DNA of 64,000 nt from Arachidicoccus rhizosphaerae (GCF_900107765.1 NZ_FNQY01000004.1:62001-126000); one strand, 5' to 3'. Counted from the first letter of the stretch, positions 37,669 through 47,563 are shown. A program made the numbers and translations. The notes: generated by a model not told the origin, from the letters alone.

Positions 37669-38814
37669 ATGTCATCATTTAACGAACAAACCATCATTGA
37701 TTTTCTAGAACCCGTACATCTTTTTGAACTCTCCCAGGACGAAGGCTTTAAAACCTCCCAGATTGGATATTATATCGACAGCTATGAAGAACAGTTTCCG
37801 GACCTGACAGGGGCAGACCTGATTATTGTAGGTATCGGAGAGTACAGAGGGAAGGGATATCCCAACAGAGGGACACCCGCGGCAGATAATTTCCGCACTG
37901 AATTCTACCAGCTCTATCAGTGGCATAAAAGCGTCAAAATCTGTGATATTGGCAATATTACCACCGGCAAAACAATGGCCGATTCCTATGCCGCTTTAAA
38001 GACCGTCGTCTCTGAACTGCTACTGTTGCCACAGGCAAAGATTCTTATCATCGGAGGCTCTCATGATTTAACCACCGCGCAGTGCGATGCCTACAGCAAG
38101 CTGGACAGGACCTATGATCTGCTTTGCATCGATGCCAAAATGGATATGGATACCGATGCCCAGGCACCGGCGGAAAGGTTTTTACTGGATATGTTTACCA
38201 AAAGCCCCAACTATTTAAATCATTATAATCATCTGGCCTTTCAGAGTTATTTCGTGCACCCGGAAATGCTGGAAGTGATTGACCGGCTCCGCTTTGACTG
38301 CGTCAGAGTTGGCCGGGTCAAAGAAAAGATTGAGGAAGTGGAACCGGCCATCCGTCATTCTGATATCATCAGTCTGGATATCTCTGCCATACAGAGCGGT
38401 CATGCCCCCGCCAATCTGATTACGCCTAACGGACTAAACGGGGAAGAAGCCTGCCGGCTCATGCAATTTGCCGGTATGAGCAGTAAAGTATCCAGTGTCG
38501 GTTTTTATGAATACCAGCAGCATCTGGATAGAAACTCTCAGACTGCTAAACAGCTGAGTCATCTGGCCTGGTATCTGGTGGATGGCATACAGCAGGGAAA
38601 ACAGGAAGCGGATATCCAGTCCAGACAAAATTTTAATGAGTACCACCTGGCTTTTGCCGAGATGGAAACCACTTTTTTACAAAGCAAAAAAACCGGCCGC
38701 TGGTGGATGACCTTACCGGACGGCCATTTTCTGCCCTGCAGCTATACAGATTATATCCTGGCCACCCAAAACGAGATTCCGGAAAGATGGATCCGTGCCA
38801 TTGAACGCAGTTAA
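37669..38814 (+). CDS. Arginase/formimidoylglutamase-fold protein with altered metal ligands
   Basis: 381 residues. The arginase fold is clear: LIIIGGSHDLTTAQ (His132), SLDISAI, and the C-terminal KTGRWWMTLPDGHFLPCSYTDYILA block of the Bacteroidota formimidoylglutamase-like subgroup. The DAHxD motif reads DAKMD (155-159) and the second DxDxxDP reads DIS (237-239), so the dinuclear manganese site is incomplete and ureohydrolase activity is doubtful. It is divergent from gyrB. No neighbouring histidine-degradation genes are present, so a hut role is not supported. Confidence 0.8.
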   Translation: MSSFNEQTIIDFLEPVHLFELSQDEGFKTSQIGYYIDSYEEQFPDLTGADLIIVGIGEYRGKGYPNRGTPAADNFRTEFYQLYQWHKSVKICDIGNITTGKTMADSYAALKTVVSELLLLPQAKILIIGGSHDLTTAQCDAYSKLDRTYDLLCIDAKMDMDTDAQAPAERFLLDMFTKSPNYLNHYNHLAFQSYFVHPEMLEVIDRLRFDCVRVGRVKEKIEEVEPAIRHSDIISLDISAIQSGHAPANLITPNGLNGEEACRLMQFAGMSSKVSSVGFYEYQQHLDRNSQTAKQLSHLAWYLVDGIQQGKQEADIQSRQNFNEYHLAFAEMETTFLQSKKTGRWWMTLPDGHFLPCSYTDYILATQNEIPERWIRAIERS

Positions 38815-38860
38815 AAATGGATACGAGGGCCACCACACAATAAAATGTCCCTTCAAAAAA

Positions 38861-38913
38861 AATAAACAGGGCTGTTTACCGTTATTATAGACGGGTAAAC
38901 AGCCCTGTTTATT
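38861..38913 (+). terminator. Terminator of the arginase-fold gene
   Basis: Perfect 20-bp stem (AATAAACAGGGCTGTTTACC with GGTAAACAGCCCTGTTTATT), followed by TTAT. Confidence 0.85.
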
Positions 38914-38989
38914 TTATACAAAACCCAAAGGGTATCAAATTATTTACGACTTCCATAACACATATACTCAGTAGAACACCACCACTAAC

Positions 38990-39835
38990 ATGATCCGGAT
39001 AAAAAATATAAACATATATAATTTCATATATTTCAATAATATAAATAAAAAGAAAGACGGCGAAAAGACCACTACGGGGCTGTCAAGAGCCGGGGCAGCC
39101 TTAACGGTCCTCACTGTTTTTATGGCTAGCCTGACGGCGCTTAGCGGCTGCTCCAAATCCTCCCTGGAGGACTATGCAGGCACGCTGACCCCTTACCAGC
39201 AATACCTGCCGGTATCGGCAGGTCAGCTCTCCTACTATAATCTGGACTCTATTGTAGCCGCTCCTTTCGGAGCCGCCATGGACACGGTCCATTACACGGC
39301 TAAAGACAGTGTGGGTGTGGCCACCATCAGTGAACAGGACACGACCTATCCGGTCTACCGTTATATCAAAACAGGCAGTAATCAAACCGGAGCCGGCGGC
39401 TGGAGCTATCAAATAACTTACCGGCTTATCATCTCTGAACATACAGCTAGTCTTGTCAATAACCATAACCAGCGTTTTATCATATTGACGGATCCTGTGA
39501 AACAGGATTACAGCTGGGATGGCAACCGCTATTTTACCTCTGAACTGGATCCGGGTGATTTCTATTATGGCTGGGCGTATACCTACGACCTTTCTGTAGC
39601 TGATTTTCTTACCGTGCATCAGACCGACCAGACCAACGGCAATCCCGGAGACTTTGATCAGAGCCTTTATCAGGAAAAATTATTTGCAGACATCGTCTTT
39701 GAAAAAGCAGTGGGTTTATATAGTCAGCAGGAGTCGCATATCACCTATCAGGCCAACCAGAATAACCCCAGCTCTTTCGGTTATTATGAACAGGACAGCT
39801 ATGGTTTTATCTTAACCAGAATCGCCAATCCTTAA
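38990..39835 (+). CDS. Hypothetical lipoprotein
   Basis: 281 residues from ATG 38990. The first ~32 residues are Asn/Ile/Lys-rich and probably not translated from this ATG; the true signal peptide seems to start near GLSRAGAALTVLTVF and ends in a lipobox LSGC (Cys54). After the lipid anchor the protein is rich in beta structure (Tyr, Thr, Ser) without a recognised motif. It is followed within 30 bp by the end of the convergent large outer-membrane gene. Function unknown. Confidence 0.6.
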   Translation: MIRIKNINIYNFIYFNNINKKKDGEKTTTGLSRAGAALTVLTVFMASLTALSGCSKSSLEDYAGTLTPYQQYLPVSAGQLSYYNLDSIVAAPFGAAMDTVHYTAKDSVGVATISEQDTTYPVYRYIKTGSNQTGAGGWSYQITYRLIISEHTASLVNNHNQRFIILTDPVKQDYSWDGNRYFTSELDPGDFYYGWAYTYDLSVADFLTVHQTDQTNGNPGDFDQSLYQEKLFADIVFEKAVGLYSQQESHITYQANQNNPSSFGYYEQDSYGFILTRIANP

Positions 39836-39863
39836 CGGACTGCCGGGTACTAAAAAGGGACCG

Positions 39864-42800
39864 TTATAAAATAGCCCGGATACTGGCTCTGCCGATCTGA
39901 ATAAATTTAGCGTCACCTGATTTACGACCTTCATACTGAAAACTCAGTTCCAGACTTCCCATCAGCCTTTTATTCAACTCCAGGACAAAGCGGTAGTTTT
40001 TCCCGGGTGACAGTCCTTGCAGCATATTATAACTTACCGTACTGGACTGATCCCCGTCAAAATCGATATGTGTATACTGAAAACGGCCTGTCAGGCTGGT
40101 CTGCTGTACCGCATTATATTTCCCTTCCAGCTGCAGGCTGCTGTTGGTGGCTGTTTCCCCACCATATATCGCTTTATTTTTTACCTTTTCATATTCATAC
40201 CCACCCGTTAATCTGAACCGGGTACGGTTCGTATAAGTCAGCGTCGGATTGGCACTCATGGAGGTGAGGGCAAAATTTCTGCTTTCAAATGCAGGCGTCA
40301 GCAGGTCATGGGTACCAAACTGCTGCTGCCAGACGAAATTATAAGCGGGCGCAATCTGCCAGCGCCCTTTCAGATCCCAGGTCGTAATTTTTGTCGCTTC
40401 TGATCCGTAGGTCAATAATGATTTATTATAGTTAATCAGCCGGGTCAGATCCAGGCCCCATTTGCTGCTGAGCTGGCCGAAGCTGAGCGTATTGGAGAAT
40501 ATATAATTAAAATTGAGCAGTGCGGAATCCGCCACGCCGGTAGCAAAAGGATTAAAAACCGGACCGCCCATAGCATACTGCTTTTTAGCCGACTGCAGGG
40601 AAGACCTCAACTGCAGTTTGCGTACAAAAGCGCTCCAGCCGGTAGCAGAATCCGCGATAATCTTTCTGGGGTTTAACTGCACGCTATAATTGAACTGTGT
40701 ATAATCCGCCTGAATATACTCATTGGTCGGGGTATAGATTTTAATAAAAGTAGCTTCATCACTAAATGCCGCCAGTTCAAATTCATTGAGCTGCTGAATG
40801 CCGTCATTATTATAATCGTTCCAGGTATACTGTCCTTGTCCCGGAGAAACTTCATAAAAGCTATAATCTCTTTTCTGTTCCTGTCCGGCGCCGGTTTCAT
40901 ATAGGGCATTACCGGACAAAAAGCCGGATTTACTACGGACATTATAAGCAACTCTTCCAAGAAAGCTACGATCAGGCACACTGCCCGTAGTCAGTACAGA
41001 ATCATCCAGGGTCAGCTCCCTGTACGTTGCTTTTAATTTGATCTGCTGATAGCGATTTTTTAGCAGACTCAGATCAAAGCTCAGATTACGACTATGATCA
41101 GACCCCACCAGCCGGTTGCCCACGGGTAATTTATTTTTTCTGCCGGTATAGGTGAGCTGCCAGTTATTCACCGCCGCCGGATCAGATCTTACAAAAGCAG
41201 ACAGGGTCTCATAACTATAGCTGGTCAGCCACATGGAATCCGTCTGACCCTGCTGAATCTGGTTGCGTTCCGCCTCATAGCGGGCGCCCAGCGTCAGCTT
41301 GTGAAACTTTTTTAGGGTCTTGCTAAGTTCCAAAGCGGGCTTCCAGTAATATCCTTTTGCCGTCGCCATATGAATCCCTGTATAGGAAAGACCTTCATTG
41401 AAATTCCAGCCGCTTAGGCTGTTATGCTGATAGCCCAGTTCATGCTTAAAACCTTTATAACCGTCCTGTCTTAAATACGTCTGAAAGCCATAGGAGAGCT
41501 CGCCCAGTTTTTTCTGGCTAAGTGCGAACTGTATGCTCCCCAGCTTATCGGCACTGTTTTCCGGAATCAGCTCCAGCCCCCAGCTGCGGGCAAATTCCAC
41601 AGGCCTTAAGATTTCTATGGTTTTAAATTGTGCAGACTGAAATTCAAAAGATCCTGTGCTGTTTAGATAATAGCCCAGATCAGCATCCCCGTTTTTAGGT
41701 TGCCAGCTCAGGCGTTTGGTGGCGGTTACTTTACCGGCGTAGCCGGTATTATCCCCGTTACCCAGGGTGGAAAAGGTATTATTATCCGTATTACTGGTGG
41801 CCAGTTCCGTAGACAACAGAAAACTGCTATCCGGGTGGTAATCCACCTTGACAGAAAGCAACTGTTGTTTTTTCGGGGTCACCAGGAACTCAGCCGGTTC
41901 ATAACTGCCTTGCGGCACCCCGTTTACAGGAGCCACCCAGGTAAAGACCTTACCGTTTGCCAGACTCAGCAGCGGTTCATAATTTCCTTTACCCGTACCC
42001 ACTTCAGCAAAACTCAGTGCATACCTGGCACTATCCTTACTGGTGGAATATACATATACAGAGTCATGCACGCCGTTATACAAGGTGTCTATTTTCTTAT
42101 ACATGATCTTGTCTGTAGAAAATGTATCCATATCCGCAAAGGGATAGAAGGCATTCTGAATACTGTCACCTATTTCCGCTAGAAAAGCTCTTTTTCCTGC
42201 ATCCAGGGTCTGGTTAATGGGCTGAGACTTAGAATCCTGATTGTTATAGGCAGAAACCGTGAGCGTCACTTTATCCGAAAACTCGGTTGCATTCTGGACA
42301 TACATCATCGTGTTGAGGTAGTTTCTGTCCGCATACTCAAAGCTCACCTGAATTCTGCTATCCTGGGTAATCATATGCCTGGGGGTAAAGGTGATTTCCG
42401 CCTGATTATAATCAATGGTATAATCCTGGTCTTCCCCCCTGGTTAAAAGGGCACCATCCAGATATACTTTTTCCGTACCTGCCAACACCACAAAATAGAG
42501 TTCATTATTATTGCCCTGCAGCCGGTATGGCCCCTGATTGCCTTCCGAGACGGCCAGTACATTTCGGGCAAACTTTCCCTTGGCAATGGCCCCGCTGACA
42601 ATGGTACTGTTTTTAATGGCACTTCCCAGCTTTACCTGCTGGCGGTAACTGGCTCCCTGCAGCCTTTTATAAAAATTGACATAATAAGAGCCTTCGGTTC
42701 GAAGATCGATATCACCCAGGTTGATTTCCCAGTTTTTTTTACTGAACTGCAGCAGTATTTTATCAAACTCATTGAGCTGTTGAGTGGTGCCATCGGGCTG

Positions 42801-43376
42801 AATGGGAATATTATCATCAGTCAGCGCTGCAGTCAGATGTATGCTGTCTCCGATAAAGCCATTCATCTGCAGGTTAAATTCAGAATTAAAAACAGCATTC
42901 TGATTATTACCGATACTCATGGACCGGCCAAAGCTACCGTTATAATCTATTTTGCCAAACTTAAACAGCGTGGCCGACTGCGCTGTGGCCGGGTATTCAG
43001 GCTGCGGCCGGATGACGGCCGCGCTGTTGGTATCCAACACATATCTGGCAGTCTGCTTTTGTAGTAAGAAAGGGAAAACCCTGTAATGCACCCATATGCT
43101 ATCCGAGGAACCGCTGTTGATGGCATCCGGTTGCCAGCTGATGGTAGCAGCCGCTTCCTCTAACCGGTAACCGCCTGCAGTTCCCTCCAGCTGAAAACTG
43201 CCCGGTACAATGCTCAGGCTATCCACCTGCCAGGGATGCCCCCCGATCAGTCTGCCTGTCGGTATCTTCTTATGCCGTAAATTACCCAGCTGCTGCGCAT
43301 GCAAAAGAGCAGGCATAGTCACCAGGAGTACGAAACATACCCGCAGAAAAAAAGAGGAATACAATTTACGCTGCAT
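39864..43376 (-). CDS. Large outer-membrane beta-rich protein
   Basis: 1170 residues with a signal peptide ending in LLHAQ (about residue 28). The front third carries the pattern YRLQGNNNELYFVVLAGTEK, VYLDGALLTRGEDQDYTIDY and NQAEITFTPRHMITQDSRI, seen in many secreted Bacteroidota and Chlorobi proteins of unknown role. The rest consists of amphipathic strands with aromatic ends, and the tail (SLELSFQYEGRKSGDAKFIQ...) looks like the end of a barrel. Probably an outer-membrane or T9SS-associated protein. Not a TonB receptor: no plug motif seen. Confidence 0.7.
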   Translation of the reverse strand: MQRKLYSSFFLRVCFVLLVTMPALLHAQQLGNLRHKKIPTGRLIGGHPWQVDSLSIVPGSFQLEGTAGGYRLEEAAATISWQPDAINSGSSDSIWVHYRVFPFLLQKQTARYVLDTNSAAVIRPQPEYPATAQSATLFKFGKIDYNGSFGRSMSIGNNQNAVFNSEFNLQMNGFIGDSIHLTAALTDDNIPIQPDGTTQQLNEFDKILLQFSKKNWEINLGDIDLRTEGSYYVNFYKRLQGASYRQQVKLGSAIKNSTIVSGAIAKGKFARNVLAVSEGNQGPYRLQGNNNELYFVVLAGTEKVYLDGALLTRGEDQDYTIDYNQAEITFTPRHMITQDSRIQVSFEYADRNYLNTMMYVQNATEFSDKVTLTVSAYNNQDSKSQPINQTLDAGKRAFLAEIGDSIQNAFYPFADMDTFSTDKIMYKKIDTLYNGVHDSVYVYSTSKDSARYALSFAEVGTGKGNYEPLLSLANGKVFTWVAPVNGVPQGSYEPAEFLVTPKKQQLLSVKVDYHPDSSFLLSTELATSNTDNNTFSTLGNGDNTGYAGKVTATKRLSWQPKNGDADLGYYLNSTGSFEFQSAQFKTIEILRPVEFARSWGLELIPENSADKLGSIQFALSQKKLGELSYGFQTYLRQDGYKGFKHELGYQHNSLSGWNFNEGLSYTGIHMATAKGYYWKPALELSKTLKKFHKLTLGARYEAERNQIQQGQTDSMWLTSYSYETLSAFVRSDPAAVNNWQLTYTGRKNKLPVGNRLVGSDHSRNLSFDLSLLKNRYQQIKLKATYRELTLDDSVLTTGSVPDRSFLGRVAYNVRSKSGFLSGNALYETGAGQEQKRDYSFYEVSPGQGQYTWNDYNNDGIQQLNEFELAAFSDEATFIKIYTPTNEYIQADYTQFNYSVQLNPRKIIADSATGWSAFVRKLQLRSSLQSAKKQYAMGGPVFNPFATGVADSALLNFNYIFSNTLSFGQLSSKWGLDLTRLINYNKSLLTYGSEATKITTWDLKGRWQIAPAYNFVWQQQFGTHDLLTPAFESRNFALTSMSANPTLTYTNRTRFRLTGGYEYEKVKNKAIYGGETATNSSLQLEGKYNAVQQTSLTGRFQYTHIDFDGDQSSTVSYNMLQGLSPGKNYRFVLELNKRLMGSLELSFQYEGRKSGDAKFIQIGRASIRAIL

Positions 43377-43469
43377 GAACCCCTATGTAACGTAAAAAGA
43401 GGCTGTTTTATTTAAAATTCAGGGCGCTAAATTCAAAGAAAACCAGGCCAACACACAGCGCCCGTCCAT

Positions 43470-43526
43470 AAAAAAACCTCTTTCCCACCGGAGAGCTTCC
43501 TAAGCCTGCCGCAGAAAAGAGGTTTT
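43470..43526 (-). terminator. Terminator of the GlsB-type gene
   Basis: AAAACCTCTTT pairs with AAAGAGGTTTT; on the minus strand it is followed by six T. Confidence 0.75.
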
Positions 43527-43543
43527 ACAGTCTAATTTTTTTG

Positions 43544-43810
43544 TTAGGTACTGGAAGATTTGCGTTTAATCATCCCATAAATCCACAGCAGGATAACGGC
43601 GCCGACAATAGCTAATGCGAAACTTTTAAAGTTCCAGCCGCTTACGTCGCCCCAACCAAGGACGGCCGATCCGATCCAACCGCCTACGAAACTGCCTAAA
43701 ATACCGATAATGATGGTCACTATCCAGCCGCCCGGATCTTTACCCGGATGTAAGGCCTTGGCGATTACTCCCGCAATCAAACCAAATAAAAGCCATGAAA
43801 TTATACCCAT
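43544..43810 (-). CDS. GlsB/YeaQ/YmgE-family stress membrane protein
   Basis: 88 residues, three membrane helices. The family blocks are LFGLIAGVIAKALHPGKDPGGWIVTIIIGILGSFVGGWIG and the closing helix FALAIVGAVILLWIYGMIKR. These proteins are stress-induced inner-membrane proteins with an unsettled role. Monocistronic with its own terminator; ATG at 43810. Confidence 0.9.
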   Translation of the reverse strand: MGIISWLLFGLIAGVIAKALHPGKDPGGWIVTIIIGILGSFVGGWIGSAVLGWGDVSGWNFKSFALAIVGAVILLWIYGMIKRKSSST

Positions 43811-44095
43811 AATTATAAGATTTTGTTACTAAGATACCTTAAAAATCATACCAATTCAAATAAAACTTAAAATAAACAATTTTAATTTAATATTTAAACA
43901 ACTACTTATCATGTATATATTAATATAGCATTCATCCACAATCACTTGACGCTTTGATAACATTCAATACCCGCAGTGCCTCTTGCCACTGCAAAAAATT
44001 AATTCCTTCGAAAAGAGAAATTTCCGGGCGTAACTCCGCTGAAATCTTTCCTTTGGAAGGAATTTAAATAAGAATCTTAATGGGATGTTTACGCT

Positions 44096-45745
44096 CTAGT
44101 AAAGCAATTCATAATATTCATGCGTCATCCGGTTGCTATCAAACTGATAGCGGACATCCCGCATCGCATTTTTAAGAATCTGGCGCCAGGTGTCGTACTC
44201 ATCATAATAAGTAGGCAGGATCTGTCCTTCCAGGATTTCATAGAGTTTATTCAAATCATATTCATCCTGCTGATGGGTCTGCATATGTTGATAATCCGCG
44301 GGGGGTACGACAAAGCCGTTATGTCCGTGGTTGATAAATTCCGGGATCCAGCCATCATGCGTGGAAAAATTAACCGCGCCATTCATAGCAGCAGTCATGC
44401 CGCTGGTACCGGATGCCTCTCTGGGCACTCTGGGATTATTCAGCCAGATATCGGCGGCCTGTTTTAACCGCTTGCTGAGTGTCAGTTCATAGCCAACCAC
44501 AACAGCCACATTTTTATATTTTTTGCTTTCATTGACCAGTCTGTCAAAGGTACCGATGGCTGCATAATCCATCGGATAAGGCTTGCCGGCAAAAATAATC
44601 TGTACGGGATAACAGGTGTTTTCAATCAGTTTCAAAAAGCGTTGTTCATCCTGCAGCAGCAGATCGGCTCTTTTATAGCCTGCAAACCTTCTGGCCCAGA
44701 CAATGGTCAGCACTTTGGGATCAAATATTTTACCCGTCTGGTCAGCGACCAGTTCAAACGCTCTTTTTTTCAGATAATATTTACGGTCATCCATCAGGTA
44801 ATCCTCGCCCTGATTAAAATACCTGTAAAGTTGCTTATCGGCCCAGTAAGTCCAGTTCTGGGCATTGGTAATGGAGATGATTTTACAGGTTCCGGGATAA
44901 TGGCTCCACATTTCGCTGGCCACGCGTCCATGAAGCTGAGAGACTCCGTTGGCCAGCCTTGCAAAGCGTAAGGCAACCAGAGAATGATCAAACTGATCTC
45001 CCTGGATACCGGTTAATGCCCTTACCTGGTCAAGGGATAATCCGCAGAAATAGGTCATCTTCTCACATAGATAAATACTATGTTTTTCATTGCCTGCTTC
45101 CTCGGGCGTATGAGTGGTAAATACCAGTTTTTCCGTAACAGCTTCTTTGGTTCCCAGTTTCTGATACAGATAAAAGGCCGCCGGCAAACCATGCGCTTCA
45201 TTCAAATGATACACTGCTGCGTCAAAATTAAGCAAATCCAGTAATTTGGCGCCTCCTACTCCCAGTAATATATACTGAGCGACCTTCGTGGCCTCGTTGG
45301 CATCATAGAGTCTGTGGGTGATGGTTTGACTGACATAGTCATTTTCCGGTAAATCGGTACTGAGTAAAAACAGGGGGGCTGTCTTAAATACTTCAGGTGC
45401 CAGATACAACACTTTTACCCAGACGTCCGCCTCATGAATTTTAATGGTATACCGGATGCCGGTGTCTTGCAGAAAACGATAATGTTTTTCCGACCAGTCG
45501 GCCTTCATGGTCTGGTCCTGGTTACGGATCTGGTCGTAATAACCGAATTTCCAGAGTATACCGATACCCACTAAATTCTGGCTGAGTTCATAGGCGCTGC
45601 GCAGATGGCTGCCTGCCAGAAACCCCAGTCCGCCGCTATATATTTTTAAAGGTTGATGTATGGCATATTCCATTGAAAAATAAGCCACACGTTTACTATA
45701 CTTTTCACTGATCGGATAAAATGAGCCTAATTTAAAATCACTCAT
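44096..45745 (-). CDS. glgP: Alpha-glucan (glycogen) phosphorylase-type protein, GT35, lacking the PLP lysine
   Basis: 549 residues, the short bacterial phosphorylase type. Recognised by AYFSMEYAIHQPLKIYSGGLGFLAG, FTTHTPEEAGNEKH and PREASGTSGMTAAMNGAVNFSTHDGW. Phosphorylases release glucose-1-phosphate from glycogen with pyridoxal phosphate bound to a lysine in the motif EASGTxxMK; here that residue is Thr451. I recall the same change in other Bacteroidota copies, so it is probably a clade trait; whether it still binds the cofactor is not known. Start at ATG 45745. Confidence 0.85.
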   Translation of the reverse strand: MSDFKLGSFYPISEKYSKRVAYFSMEYAIHQPLKIYSGGLGFLAGSHLRSAYELSQNLVGIGILWKFGYYDQIRNQDQTMKADWSEKHYRFLQDTGIRYTIKIHEADVWVKVLYLAPEVFKTAPLFLLSTDLPENDYVSQTITHRLYDANEATKVAQYILLGVGGAKLLDLLNFDAAVYHLNEAHGLPAAFYLYQKLGTKEAVTEKLVFTTHTPEEAGNEKHSIYLCEKMTYFCGLSLDQVRALTGIQGDQFDHSLVALRFARLANGVSQLHGRVASEMWSHYPGTCKIISITNAQNWTYWADKQLYRYFNQGEDYLMDDRKYYLKKRAFELVADQTGKIFDPKVLTIVWARRFAGYKRADLLLQDEQRFLKLIENTCYPVQIIFAGKPYPMDYAAIGTFDRLVNESKKYKNVAVVVGYELTLSKRLKQAADIWLNNPRVPREASGTSGMTAAMNGAVNFSTHDGWIPEFINHGHNGFVVPPADYQHMQTHQQDEYDLNKLYEILEGQILPTYYDEYDTWRQILKNAMRDVRYQFDSNRMTHEYYELLY

Positions 45746-45900
45746 GACAGTTGATGATACTTCTTTGCAGGGTTAATAAAACAGGCTCGAAGATAGTATA
45801 AATTCCCCCTACGGGTTCTATTAAGACGGGTAATTTATACACATTCCCACTTGAAAAACCCCACAAACAAACAATCATTATTTTACCTATACAAATAAAA

Positions 45901-45920
45901 AAATTAGGTCACCCAAATTT
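45901..45920. promoter_or_regulatory. DtxR/MntR-like operator in the mntH promoter
   Basis: AAATTAGGT C ACCCAAATTT is an inverted repeat (7 of 9 arm positions match) and contains TTAGG, as in DtxR/IdeR-type sites. It covers the -33 region of the promoter at 45928-45935. Inference only. Confidence 0.45.
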
Positions 45921-45927
45921 AATGATG

Positions 45928-45935
45928 TATATTTG
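45928..45935 (+). promoter_or_regulatory. mntH -7 box
   Basis: TATATTTG, an exact TAnnTTTG, 45 bp before the ATG at 45981. Confidence 0.6.
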
Positions 45936-45980
45936 TATATCGTAATAACAAAAATCAGCACACAGCAACAGGCGTGCATT

Positions 45981-47459
45981 ATGAAACAGTCATCTTCTAA
46001 ACATAATCAAACCCATCATTCCGTACATAAGTCCTTAAGCGATGTTCATCAGAGTATTGATACCACCAGTGGCAGGGGCAAAGGCCTGAAAAAAATTCTG
46101 GCTTTTATCGGGCCGGCCTACCTGGTCAGTGTTGGTTATATGGATCCGGGCAACTGGGCCACGGATCTGCAGGGAGGCGCACAGTTTGGCTATAAGCTAA
46201 TCTGGATTCTTTTGTTATCCAATCTCATTGCCCTGTTATTACAAAATATGTGCGCACGCCTGGGCGTCGTTCGCCAGCAGGATCTGGCGCAGGCCAACCG
46301 GCAGACTTATCCCAGGAGCGTCAATTTTTGTTTATATATACTGGCAGAGCTGGCCATTGCGGCCTGCGATCTGGCCGAGGTGCTGGGTATGGCCATTGGT
46401 ATCAATCTGCTGACAGGGCTTCCCATACTTTGGGGTGTACTGATAACCGTCCTGGATACTTTTTTGCTGTTTTATCTGCAAAGGCTGGGGATGCGCAAAA
46501 TGGAGCAGTTCATTATCGGGCTGATTGCCATTACCGGCTTTTCCTTTCTGATTGTCTTACTGCAGGCAAAACCGGAAATGGGCGATGTCGTAAAAGGCTT
46601 TGTCCCCACTTCTTTAAACCAGGCGGAACTCTATATTGCCATTGGCATTATCGGGGCAACCGTGATGCCACATAATCTTTACCTGCACTCCGCCCTGGTA
46701 CAGACCCGTAAGATAAAAAGAACTGAAAAAGGGATAAAAACTGCCTTAAAATACAATGCCATCGACGCTACCGTCGCCCTGAACCTGGCATTTCTGGTCA
46801 ATGCCGCCATTTTGATTATGGCGGCCAGCGTCTTTTATACGACCGGCAATACCTCCATCGCCAATCTGGAAGATGCGCATAGAATGCTGGAACCCTTATT
46901 AGGATCCAAGCTGGCACCTACGTTATTTGCGATCGCCCTGATTGCTGCCGGCCAGAGCTCTACCATCACCGGCACGCTGGCCGGTCAGATTGTCATGGAA
47001 GGCTATTTGAATCTGCGTTTAAACCCTTTGTTACGCAGGTTGATTACCCGGCTCATTGCGATTGTGCCGGCAGTGAGCGTCATCTTGATTTATGGAGAAT
47101 CCGAGCTGGATAAACTGCTAATTTTCAGTCAGGTCATTTTAAGCCTTCAACTGGCATTCGCCATTATCCCCTTGATTTATTTTGTCAGCGACCGTTATCA
47201 GATGGGCAAATTTGCCATTAAAAAGCGTACGGAACTACTGGGCTGGCTGGTAGCTGCCCTACTGATTTACTTAAATTTAAATATGGTATACGGGGAAATT
47301 AAAGACCTTTTTGCCACCAACGGACAGTGGGTCTGGAAGATAGTGGCCGTTGTGTCAACGGCAGGTTATATTGCATTATTGGCGGCGACCTTCTGGTATC
47401 CGTTCAAGGAAAGAAAAAACAAGAGGCTGGTAATTACTCACCAACCTCCTACTTACTAA
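45981..47459 (+). CDS. mntH: Nramp-family divalent metal transporter
   Basis: 492 residues from ATG 45981; the in-frame upstream ATG (45933) overlaps the -7 box. Proton-coupled Mn2+/Fe2+ uptake at the inner membrane. The first helix carries the metal-site DPGN (VGYMDPGNWATDLQGGAQFGY) and helix 6 the second site MPHNLYLHS; the family block GQSSTITGTLAGQIVMEGYL is also complete. The N-terminal tail is His-rich (KHNQTHHSVHKS). Expression is probably metal-controlled through the inverted repeat at 45901-45920. Confidence 0.93.
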   Translation: MKQSSSKHNQTHHSVHKSLSDVHQSIDTTSGRGKGLKKILAFIGPAYLVSVGYMDPGNWATDLQGGAQFGYKLIWILLLSNLIALLLQNMCARLGVVRQQDLAQANRQTYPRSVNFCLYILAELAIAACDLAEVLGMAIGINLLTGLPILWGVLITVLDTFLLFYLQRLGMRKMEQFIIGLIAITGFSFLIVLLQAKPEMGDVVKGFVPTSLNQAELYIAIGIIGATVMPHNLYLHSALVQTRKIKRTEKGIKTALKYNAIDATVALNLAFLVNAAILIMAASVFYTTGNTSIANLEDAHRMLEPLLGSKLAPTLFAIALIAAGQSSTITGTLAGQIVMEGYLNLRLNPLLRRLITRLIAIVPAVSVILIYGESELDKLLIFSQVILSLQLAFAIIPLIYFVSDRYQMGKFAIKKRTELLGWLVAALLIYLNLNMVYGEIKDLFATNGQWVWKIVAVVSTAGYIALLAATFWYPFKERKNKRLVITHQPPTY

Positions 47460-47530
47460 CTCATTAAAATCTGCTGCTAAGTTAGGGGATTGCCTCAAAT
47501 TCTAAAAATAAATTTCTGTGTAACCTACAT

Positions 47531-47563
47531 AAAAATAGCCTCCCTGAACAGGAGGCTATTTTT
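47531..47563 (+). terminator. mntH terminator
   Basis: AAAAATAGCCTCC and GGAGGCTATTTTT around a 7-nt loop; five T on the right, A run on the left, so also usable by rng. Confidence 0.85.

Noticed and set aside
37669-38814. Histidine-degradation (hutG) assignment
   Set aside because: The metal ligands are incomplete and no other hut genes are nearby.
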